Source: Gnetum montanum
Lineage: Eukaryota > Streptophyta > Gnetopsida > Gnetales > Gnetaceae
DNA: 28,013 nucleotides
Direction of reading: 5' to 3'
Assembly: GCA_015680685.1 (NCBI GenBank)
Contig: MNCI01020606.1
Location: 18,585 to 46,597, forward strand
Shown here: one piece after another, positions 9,962 to 17,878 of the stretch
Layout: the number at the start of each line of letters is the position of its first letter
Position numbering within the stretch: the first letter of the stretch is position 1
Notes under the pieces: generated by a model
Told to the model about the DNA's origin: nothing
Database searches by the model: none
Seen by the model: the letters and a program-made list of their open reading frames with translations, nothing else
Made by a program: the position numbers and the translations under genes

Positions 9962-11190
9962 TCAGGCAAGTGCTATTTTGATATTTTCGAAGGCTTCTTG
10001 GCACTGCGGATCCCATTCAAAATGGACATTTTTACGCAACAGGTGGTTCATAGGTTTTAGTTTGTCTGTTAAGTTTTCTACGAAACGCCTGATGAACTGC
10101 AACCTACCTTGTAGACCTCGAAGTTCGGTAAGGTTACTGGGTGGTTTTAGGTTGGTAATGGCCTTGACCTTATCGGGGTCCACTTGTATCCCTGCTTCAA
10201 AGGCTATGAATCCAAGCATCTTGCTTGTTTTGACACCGAAGACGCATTTTTTGGGGTTAAGCCTTAGCTCATATTTTAGACAACGTTTTAAGAGTAGGTC
10301 GAGGTCTTGTACATGTTACTCGGTTATTTTTGACTTAACCATGATGTCATCCACATAGTCATTGAGCGATCGTAACATATAATCACTAAAGATAAACATC
10401 ATGGCTCTTTGATAAGTGGCCCCAGCGTTCTTGAGACCAAAGGGCATCATCGTGTAGCAAAAAGTTCCCCATGGGGTCATGAAGGTTGTTCGCAGTTGAT
10501 GTTCAGGGTTGATGCATATCTAGTTGTATCCCAAAAAACCATCCATAAAAGATAGTAAGGCATGTCTGGTAGTCGTGTCTATGAGTTGATCGATGCTATG
10601 TAGGGGAAAGTCATCTTTTATGGTTGCTACGTTTAAATCTCGAAAGTCGATGCATAAACGAATGCTTCCGTTTTTCTTCGGGACGATGACCATGTTGGAT
10701 ACCCATTCAGTATAATCAACAGCCCGAATGAAACCAGCTTGGTAAAGCTTGGTGATCTCATTGCGGACAGCCAATGCCACCTCGGGTCTAACTTTTTGTG
10801 CTTTCTGTTTCATCGGTCTCAGTTTGGGGTCCAAAATAATGTTATGTTGGACAATTCTAGGATCTAGCCCAGGCATGTCCGTATAGGACCAAGCGAACGC
10901 TTTCATGTTTTCCCTAAGTACGTTCTGGATGTCTTGTGCCAAGTGTGGTTATAGCAGTGTGCTTAATTTTAAGATTTTGACTTCCCCATCAGGCATGGTA
11001 ATGGGTGTTTCAGCTAACGGATCTTCAGTGATGTTTTCGGCCTCTATGTCAAGAAATTTCTTCATGCCTCCGTAGTCGTCTGTTGTTTGCAGTGTTGAAG
11101 CTATGACTGCGTCGTTCATTAGTGGACTTGAGTTGATGAAGTTTATGTCAAAGTCCCGTGTAATGGTGCCGTATGGTCCGTCGATGGTTA
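9962..11190 (-). pseudogene. rt: Reverse transcriptase domain of B pol
   Basis: Copies the element RNA into DNA. The protease-RT linker is readable from about 11185 (DGPYGTITRDFDINF). RT motifs follow: VSNMVIVPKKNGSIRLCIDF (about 10650-10710), FMDGFLGYN, TPWGTFCYTMMPFGLKNAG, the catalytic YVDD within LNDYVDDIMVKSK (about 10335-10360), and GLQGRLQFIRRF. All pieces lie in one frame, interrupted by stops at 10949-10951 (TAA), 10520-10522 (TAG), 10316-10318 (TAA) and 9962-9964 (TGA). A further frame break lies near 11190-11210, where coding becomes hard to follow. Nothing joins it directly to the protease, which is 5.6 kb away beyond the opposite-strand module. Confidence 0.92.
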
Positions 11191-11343
11191 ACGGTGCGGT
11201 TTAAGTGCTAGCAGTCCATTGAGCTTATCCCTGCCAATAAACCGAGAGTTCCATGACCAAAGGAATTGTTCCGTGTCTTCTGATGATTTTAGACTATGTG
11301 TACGTGTATAACGGTGGATCATCGTCACACCTGGACGTATGGT

Positions 11344-11480
11344 AGTTTCATGCCTTACCGGGCAATGAGCGGCAGTTTAAGGCCGTACCGGGCCAATGGG
11401 CGGCAGTTTAGTGCCTTACCGGGCAATGGGCGGATGGGGAAATGGCAGTTTAAGGCCGTACTGGGCCAATGGCTGCTTAA
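11344..11480. repeat. Degenerate AGTTTA spacer repeat, middle cluster (about 30 bp units)
   Basis: Four units such as GGCAGTTTAAGGCCGTACCG followed by GGCCAATGGGC, alternating with a TAGTGCCTTACC variant. It separates RT from the opposite-strand gene. It is close in sequence and orientation to the cluster on the gene's other side (16607: TAGTTTAAGGCCATTTCGGG). Confidence 0.8.
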
Positions 11481-11665
11481 ACCAGCGTAAACGTGTAAAA
11501 TGGGGTCCGCAGAGGAACCAGGATGTAATAATCACTGTTTTTTAATGAATTTTTTGTTAAATTTTATCGTTTTGGATAGATTTTGGTGAAAAATAGGCAA
11601 AAAAGGTAAAAATGAGGCAACGGCTGCGTAAGCGGCGGTGGCGTCAGCGTCAGCATCATCGGGCG
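11481..11665. other. Upstream region of the opposite-strand gene
   Basis: AT-rich stretch 11530-11620 followed by GC-rich repeated GCGTCAGC words just before the TATA box. No coding signal. It probably contains the upstream promoter. Confidence 0.4.
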
Positions 11666-11675
11666 CTATATAAAG
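11666..11675 (+). promoter_or_regulatory. TATA box of the opposite-strand gene
   Basis: CTATATAAAG set in GC-rich sequence, about 250 bp before the ATG at 11923. The transcript would start near 11700. The 5' UTR (to 11922) is rich in GCGTAA and GCGTAGACGC words like those of the element's own LTR and leader. Confidence 0.7.
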
Positions 11676-12053
11676 GGAAGGGGGTCCATTTGTTTTCTGT
11701 TTTGAAAGCGACAACGTAGAGCGTAACCCGAGCGAGCGTAAGCCTAAGCTTACAACTACTAAAGCGTAAGCGTAAATCACCATACCCTAGCGTAAGCGTA
11801 ACCCGGAACCTGAGCGTAGACGCTGAAGGCTGAACCCAGCGTAGACGCCGAGGCTTGAACTTCTTAACGCCAGCGTACAGCTACTCAGCGTGAACGCAAA
11901 TCGCTAGCATAGAGGCTCTGAAATGGGCAAGGGCAAGGAAGTGGAGGGTCAGGGGAGGAAGGGTCCTGTCTTCACCTTCGCTGAGGAGACGGAGGCCATG
12001 CTGTAGGGCCTGCCCAGGCCGAAGGTGCCGGCGTGGTCCGTGATGTCCCAGAG

Positions 12054-12836
12054 GTAAGCCTTGATCCCTGCTTCTTCTTTTTTGTGCTTTCTAGTGTAGA
12101 CGACCTCGATGTATACGTCGAGCGTAATGGGTTTGCGAGGGTTTTCAACGTAGCGTAATCTGTGCAGCGTAGACAGTGTCCAGTCCTGGCGTAAACATTT
12201 TTTTTCGTGTTGTTTTAGCGTAAAATTTTGTCAGCGTGTTTGTCATCGGCGTAAGTTCTGTTTCTTGCAACGACGTATAGTTGTCTTCGGCATACCGCTT
12301 TCTTTCTGGCGTAAACTGTTCACACTAAACTTGAAATTGAGCATATATGCCGAGGGTTTGCTCAACGTATACGCCGTACGCGTGAAGGGGTTGGGGCGTT
12401 GGCGTAAACAGATTGCCGTCAGCGTAGACGCTGAGTTGGCTAGTGCGTACGCTGAGCTAAATTTCGTTCTTTACGCTAACTATTAGTCGGCGTATACGTT
12501 CTGCAGACAGTGTATACGTCGAATTGACCGCATTTTTTTGCGCTAAGTGTAGGTCATCATATACGCTTTGTGTATATTGTATATGCTAAGTTTGTTCAGC
12601 GTATATCGTGTGCGACGTGTACGCTGAGCGCGAATCATGGGCGTAAATCGTGGGCGTATATGCTGTGTACAGCATATACGCTGGGCGTAAGTTGTGTTTT
12701 TCGTGCTGTAGTTTGGCTAGCGTGTACGCTGTGTTCAGCGTATATGCTGAGCGAAAAACAGTTAGTTGATTTTTTTTTATTTTTTTGCCGATTTGTGATG
12801 CAAACTGTCGTTTTACGACATTGCGATTGGTTGCAG
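12054..12836 (+). other. Intron 1 with GCGTATACGC-type repeats
   Basis: 783 bp from GTAAGC (donor after CCAGAG) to TTGCAG, with a T-rich tract at 12768-12787 before the acceptor. It is packed with GCGTAAA, GCGTATACGCC and TATACGCTG words from about 12100 to 12750, the vocabulary of the retroelement's U3. The joined exons read on in frame. Short ORFs inside it are repeat-driven. Confidence 0.65.
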
Positions 12837-13626
12837 AGAGAGCAAACGCTTTCTTATTGTGGTTGAACTCGTCAGGGTTCTGACATGGGCTGGCCGCGTT
12901 GACGATGGTGATGTGCCCCCGAATCTATTCGTCAATAGCAAGGGGGTCTGGTTCAGGGAAGGTGCTGGCGAATTTCTGGCTTTCTTGTTAACCAATTTTG
13001 AAGTGGCTATGTGGTCATTTTTTGACGAAGTGACCGCACGGAGTGTGGTTGATGCAATACTGCCGGGGGCCACCGAAGGTGTCATGGTCTTCATGGAAGA
13101 CATTGATGAGGGATCGTTTTTTGATGAGGATGGCACTACCCACGAGCCCAAGTCAACCCTCCCGTTAACGCATTTGTGGGCATTGCTGCCACCAGGGTTA
13201 GATTACATCAACAATACATTATTTATAGCTACTCATGCACACACCCTGTTCCAGAATCCTCCTAACACGGTGTACAGGATAACCAGGTAAGACCATTTGA
13301 CTTTATTGCTTCATCGATCATCGTTTGATGTTAGTTTTTGTTTTAACATGTGTTTATTTGTAGGCCAAAGACCAACCTAGATGGGACTCTGATTGAGGAT
13401 GAAGGGATAGCTCTTGCTCGGGTCGCTCTGGAGGCCTTTATGATGGGCCCCACTCTTCGCGGGGCCGTACTGGCTCAGACGAAGGGTTCAATGGTCCGTT
13501 TTCATAATCAGTTTTCCAGGGCGTTTGCGATGTGTAAGGCTCGTGGGTGGCTCCATGAAGACTGGACAGATCAGGGGCTAGTCTTTCCTCACAGCTTTGG
13601 CAGCACTTCCAGATCTGCCACTAACG
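12837..13626 (+). pseudogene. FCP1/HAD-phosphatase-like domain (exons 2-3), catalytic residues lost
   Basis: The order of motifs matches plant FCP1-like (NIF/HAD) phosphatases: a hydrophobic strand KRFLIVVELVRVL where the family has the catalytic DxDx(T/V) strand; KGVWFREGAGEFLAFL followed by NFEVAMWS (the strand ending in Trp-Ser); then NNTLFIATHAHTLFQNPPNT, which corresponds to the family's strand with acidic residues followed by N-P-x-N-T; then a helical tail. In this copy the first motif reads E-L-V-R-V and the later acidic pair reads A-T, so the phosphatase chemistry should be absent. Relationship inferred from pattern, not from a database search. Intron 2 (13287-13363) is short and in frame. 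Confidence 0.55.
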
Positions 13627-13706
13627 GTGAGTAATAGCATGTATTAAATGTGTTAGTGGATTTGTTCAACTGTTTTGGGGTCAGGAGGTTGATGTGGTTG
13701 TTTNAG

Positions 13707-14682
13707 TTCGAGGAGGTAGAAAAAGCACAGAAGTGGCTACGTAAGCATGCTCCACCCACCCTCACCCGTTGCTTGGATGATGCAGGCCTCCTAGAACTTT
13801 TTATGACGCCAAGCCCTAATGTCTCAATTGGGGAAATGATAGGGATCGTGGACTCTTTCAATGAGTCTGTCTCTCAATAAAGCACCCGGATTAAGGGTGT
13901 CAAGGTGGTGTTTCATCTATCACCCGTATTCTTCTCTAACTTATTTGGCATGCCGGCAGATGGCCTACCCGTAGTGTTGGATAGGTCTCACAAGGAGCTC
14001 CAAACGATCCGTGAACTGGAGTCTTGGCTTGGTGTGACGAAAAGCACCAAGGGGTTCCCAATGCAGGGGAAGGCAAAGGTTGTTGAGGTGAACGAACTAT
14101 ATCCCCTGTTTCGAGCATGGGTGTTTCCCAAAATCCTTTCTCAGGTGCGGAGTTTTGGGGTGGAGGCGGTACGCATCATGCGGACAATTTTGGAAACTAG
14201 CTTGCGGTATAACTGGGCTCAATTTTTGTTGGCGAGCATGCATAAGGAGATAGTGCGGTTGCGCTTGAATATCAAAGCACAATTACACTTCACTTTTTCC
14301 TTCTTCACCGGCTATCTTCGTCGTTTTTCCAAGTTTCTTGTGGTGCGTGCGGACAACAAGTTTGTCCTACGGGATCGGGGTCAACTATCCCACCCGTGGG
14401 TCAAACACTTGTACGCGACCACCAAGTCGCAGGATGATCCTGAGGGTATCGATGAGTCCGTGTCTGTTACTACAAGGGCATCATCTGGCGATTCCATCCA
14501 TACAAGGGATAGTCTGGGGGTGGAGCCAGTGGATGTACCTTTAACTGCCAGACGGGCAGAGCGGGTTATTAAAGAGACCATTGGCGAAGCCAAGTCCAAG
14601 TTGAAAAGACCCGAACGCACCACGGAGGAAGTTGCCGAGATAAACCAGCCATGCGTGAAGCAGATACACTTCAAGATACCTG
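13707..14682 (+). pseudogene. Second globular domain of the antisense gene (exon 4)
   Basis: The longest exon. After FEEVEKAQKWLRKHAPPTLT comes an in-frame TAA (13878-13880), then a region beginning IKGVKVVFHLSPVFFSNLFG, followed by ELQTIRELESWLGV, VEVNELYPLFRAWVFPKIL, a helical stretch and FTGYLRRFSKFLVVR. The pattern 'helix, short strand, helix with a small-residue turn' recalls proteins encoded by accessory ORFs of plant retroelements, but I cannot name the family. The end is charged and Ser/Thr-rich (KETIGEAKSKLKRPERTTEE). The base at 13704, next to the acceptor, is unknown (N). Confidence 0.6.
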
Positions 14683-14781
14683 GTAAGCGAAGCTCATCCG
14701 CTTGTTATTGCATCATTTTCGTTCATTTATAACCCTTACTTCAATTGCTTACGTGTCATTATTGTTTTCGGTTTGGGGCAG

Positions 14782-15300
14782 TGAGGAAATAGGCTTTGGA
14801 GACCATCATAGAGGAGGAGGAGACGCATACAGAGAAAAACAATGAGGAGGAAAGCCCAGAGAAGAGCCAAGGCAGGGGAACGGAGCTATTAATAGAGAGG
14901 ACTACTGACCCTGAACCTTTAGATGACCCGGACGCTATCAACCAAATGTTCAGTAGCTTCCTCAAGGGTGACTTGGATTTGGACGATCCCCCAGAAGGTG
15001 ACAAGGATTAGGGTATGTCTTCGCTTTTAGTTGGTTTTTATTATATTAATTGTGGCTCCTACTTTTTTTTATTTTCTTTATTTATTTTCATGTTTTTTGG
15101 CTTAGATGAAGGTAGTGATACCAGGACGGTACGGTTAGACGTTCCCATGAAGACGGTTCCCCCTGAGGGGACCGCTGAGGTTAGTTCTTCCCGTACCTGT
15201 CAGCCGCTTATTTGGTCAGAGATGCCAAATAAGTCAGATTTTGTGGATCAGATCACGGAAGAATTCGTTGAACATCTCCAGGAAGTCCATCCTAATATAG
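14782..15300 (+). pseudogene. Acidic segment of the antisense gene (exons 5-6)
   Basis: Exon 5 (14782-15012) encodes a strongly acidic stretch (ETIIEEEETHTEKNNEEE ... LDLDDPPEGDKD) likely to be disordered, with TAGs at 14790 and 15009. Exon 6 (15106-15300) reads on in frame (DEGSDTRTVRLDVPMKTV ... EEFVEHLQEVHPN). Donor GTATGT at 15013 and acceptor TTAG at 15102-15105. Confidence 0.6.
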
Positions 15301-15389
15301 GTATGAATCATTTAAAGATTACGAGTTTCATGTCTTACGTGTACCGTTTTAATGTTCGTGTTCTCTGTGTGGGTAAGTGCTAAACTAAG

Positions 15390-16161
15390 ATGGGATCCCT
15401 CTGAGGGCATCAGTATGGAGAGCCTAGCTACACTCCCCCCGGAAGTGGAACAGGTGCCAAGGCCTATTTATGAAGGCGTTGCAGAAAGCCTTGCACACAA
15501 TGCCAAGTCGTTGTGGACTTGTAGGTGTTTTGTTGAACAGTTGTGGCTACAAGTACAGACAAAGGAAAAGGAAGTCTCTGTTGTAACAGAGGAGCGTGAC
15601 GATTTAAAGGCTCGATACGAGTTTGCCGCTGCTAGACTAAGTGGAGACCGTTCTTGGTGAACCTCGGAGATTACGTACACCAGGTATTGGAACCTTCTGA
15701 ATCATCATGCATCACTGACTCGGAGAATAGCAGAATGCAAAGCTCAAATTGATCTCCTGAACCTTAAGTGTCAAGATTGGAAGGCTTTCGCTTCCAAGGT
15801 TCGCAAGTGGGGTCAAGATGAGAAGAACCATAAACATCAGTACAAGAAGTCGCTGAAAGAGGTATCTATTGAAAAGCGGCAACTGGAGATGTTTGTGGAG
15901 GGTTTGGGTTTGTGTTCCTCCTTTGATACCTTTGCCCAAAACACAACTGTGGAGATGGAATCACCTAAGAGGGTCATCACAACTACTTCTGGGGAGGTGT
16001 CAATAGGTGAATTTCCTCTGAAACACCCTACCTGGTCGGCTGTTGACAAAGGCAAGACTTTGGCTGATGTTGACTTAGGCCTGGATGGAACAGATTGGGC
16101 CAGCGTTCCAGAGGAAGAAATCCTCCGTCGGCTGGAGTTTGTCTTAGGGGGATCCCCTATG
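15390..16161 (+). pseudogene. Coiled-coil region of the antisense gene (exon 7)
   Basis: Helical, heptad-rich stretch: SLWTCRCFVEQLWLQVQTKE, EERDDLKARYEFAAARL, then IAECKAQIDLLNLKCQDW and KKSLKEVSIEKRQLEMFVEG. This is typical of a dimerising coiled coil. A TGA at 15658-15660 sits in the middle, and the frame is open on both sides. The exon ends SPM at the donor GTAAAC (16162). Exon 8 (16261-16362) adds a Gly/Asp-rich tail ending in TAG. Confidence 0.65.
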
Positions 16162-16463
16162 GTAAACGTTTTGTCTTTATGAAGTTAATTTATTGGATAA
16201 TGTTTAAAATGTTTAGCATCTGCTTATTTTGTGTTGGTTGTTCGTTTTTGGTGTTCTCAGCATGAGGGTGGCGATGATACTCACGAGGCTGGCCCCAGTG
16301 GAGCAGGGGCCCCTAACACTGGTGGTTCTAGAGGAGATGATCCTCCTATCACGAACGCTTAGTGTTTTTGTGGTTTTTGTGGTTTCTACTGATTTAAATT
16401 GATACGGGTATTGTAACTGGAAAATGTCGAAGGAAACAGGCGCTATTTGTACAACATTGCATG

Positions 16464-16469
16464 AATAAA
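16464..16469 (+). terminator. Poly(A) signal of the antisense gene
   Basis: AATAAA about 100 bp after the stop codon at 16360-16362, on the gene's strand, followed by T-rich sequence. Confidence 0.65.
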
Positions 16470-16589
16470 TATTTTTCTGTTAGTTTTTAAGTTGTTTGCA
16501 CACACGACATGATACTAAAGTATTTTTGGGTTTGCTTTTCTGTTTAAATGTAATGCACAGAAGTAATGATAAACGATATGTAAAAAGGA

Positions 16590-16915
16590 GAACAAGATTT
16601 GCACTAGTTTAAGGCCATTTCGGGCCCCAATGCGTAGTTTAAGGCCATTTCGAGCCCTAGTACGGACGAGTAATATGTCATGGCGGATATTTCGTAGTTG
16701 ACTGACCATTTCTGATCGCGGCTAGTTTTATGTCATCGCGGACATGATAGTTTAACGTCTTTTCGGACAAGGAGTGTTGTAAAAAAAATTTTCTTTTTTG
16801 CTATTTATTATTATTTCTTTGTTTTTTTAGGTTTTATCGTAGTTTAACGTCATTTCGGACGAGTTATAGTTTAACGTCATTTCGGACTGTTCGTAGTTTA
16901 ACGTCATTCTGAATG
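16590..16915. repeat. Degenerate AGTTTA spacer repeat, gag-proximal cluster
   Basis: About eight irregular copies of TAGTTTAACGTCATTTCGGAC and variants (TAGTTTAAGGCCATTTCGGGC), interrupted by an AT-rich stretch at 16778-16835. It begins right after the end of the protease frame (16926) and forms the boundary between the retroelement's coding part and the opposite-strand gene. Confidence 0.85.
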
Positions 16916-16925
16916 TTGTAGCATT

Positions 16926-17300
16926 TCATTTTAGTTGTTTCTTGATTTTCTTCATTTTTTTGTCAGGGAGTGTATCGACCGGTATGATTTTGTATTCTCC
17001 GTCTCCTTCGCTAATCACGTTGAATGGCAATTCGGTCCAAGAGACGTCCATTAGAATGTTTTCAGTATCAATACTTTTAGGTGCTTCAGTGTCTATCGTT
17101 GTTTTTGTGTTAGTTTCGTCATGAAGCAATGTGTGTGGAGTGTTAAACGCAGGTATTTTGGCTTCAGGCTCTTGTCCCGTATTCGAAGGTTTACTACCCA
17201 CCAGTTGCGTTTTGTTTGAGTCCTTTTGACCAGGCTTGTCGAGTTCAACCTCAGAGCCTCGGTCCTCATCTATGTGCGATGAAATGAGGGGAGGGGCTGC
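16926..17300 (-). pseudogene. Protease-distal linker of the gag-pro frame
   Basis: Open stretch shifted by one base from the protease frame near 17300: PPLISSHIDEDRGSEVELD continues into KPSNTGQEPEAK and ends KKMKKIKKQLK with TGA. It is hydrophilic, with no known domain; it probably is the linker before RT in the ancestral polyprotein. The shift may be a mutation. Confidence 0.55.
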
Positions 17301-17878
17301 TTCCCATGTATGACGATTTCACCACCCTCATAGGGTAGGCGAATCTCCTGATGTATAGGGGACACAGCTCTCAATTGGGCCAACCAGGGTCTTCCTAATA
17401 TTAGGTTGAATCCTGGCATTTCATCGACAACGAGGAAGTCAGCGGATGTGGGGAACTGGTCTCCCGCTACGAAGTCTAGGGTTATCGTGCCTTTGACTAA
17501 TACGCGCGACCCGCTGAAGGACTTTAAGCATGTCGTTGTGGTGGGTTTGATCAAGTCGGTGAGCCCCAATTGTTCAATGATAGGATAGGGTATGACGTTG
17601 GTGGCTGCCCCATCATCTACATGTACCCTATGTATTTTTAATTGGTTTACATGTATAGTTATGAACATAGGGATTGTTGTTGTCTCGCCTGTCTTGTTAT
17701 CTACTTTGATGTTCTCATCATGGAAGCTTAAGGGCTTAGGAACGGCACCGTGAGATGGATACATTATGGCATGAATGGCCAGTTCGCTCGGAGGCAAGTT
17801 CTCGCTAACCGGGATCGATGCGAGCATGTGCACCAGAGCTTCCCGATGAGTCTGGGACGTTAGTACCAAGTCATACAA
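17270..17878 (-). pseudogene. pro: Aspartic protease (retropepsin) of element B
   Basis: Processes the Gag-Pol polyprotein. Active-site segment VHVDDGAATNVIPY (about 17600-17630) has D-D-G-A in place of the more common D-S/T-G; flap-side and C-terminal motifs are FLVVDEMPGFNLILGRPWLA. The domain follows gag in the same frame, as usual for Ty3/gypsy gag-pro. The frame is open over the 202 residues seen here, so this is the best-preserved stretch of the element; the TAG at 17270-17272 comes after the +1 linker frame has begun. Confidence 0.88.

Larger units (their letters stand above)
11923..16362 (+). pseudogene. Multi-exon gene carried antisense inside retrotransposon B
   Basis: Proposed exons: 11923-12053, 12837-13286, 13364-13626, 13707-14682, 14782-15012, 15106-15300, 15390-16161 and 16261-16362 (stop TAG). 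Every intron is GT...AG, with donors such as GTAAGC, GTAAGA, GTGAGT and GTATGT. Joins 1-2, 2-3, 4-5, 5-6 and 7-8 keep the reading frame; joins 3-4 (next to the unknown base at 13704) and 6-7 do not. The product would be about 1,000 residues: FCP1-like domain, second globular domain, acidic region, coiled coil, Gly-rich tail. The ATG is in good context (G at -3 and +4). In-frame stops at 12004-12006, 13878-13880, 14790-14792, 15009-15011 and 15658-15660 make this copy non-functional. Each could come from one C-to-T or G-to-A change. It lies between B's protease and RT on the opposite strand. The function is unknown; a captured host gene is one explanation. Confidence 0.75.

Noticed and set aside
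12265-12866. Two plus-strand ORFs before the FCP1-like exon
   Set aside because: They lie in intron 1, made of repeats, and do not join in frame to flanking exons; the GTAAGC donor and TTGCAG acceptor remove them.
12813-15004. Minus-strand ORFs opposite the antisense gene
   Set aside because: They are shadows of the plus-strand exons, rich in Ser/Pro/Leu, with no retroelement motif; the plus strand has splice borders and domain patterns.
11500-16550. The antisense module as a later nested DNA transposon
   Set aside because: I found no terminal inverted repeats or target duplication at its edges and no transposase motif. Related spacer repeats flank both sides. Not excluded without other copies.
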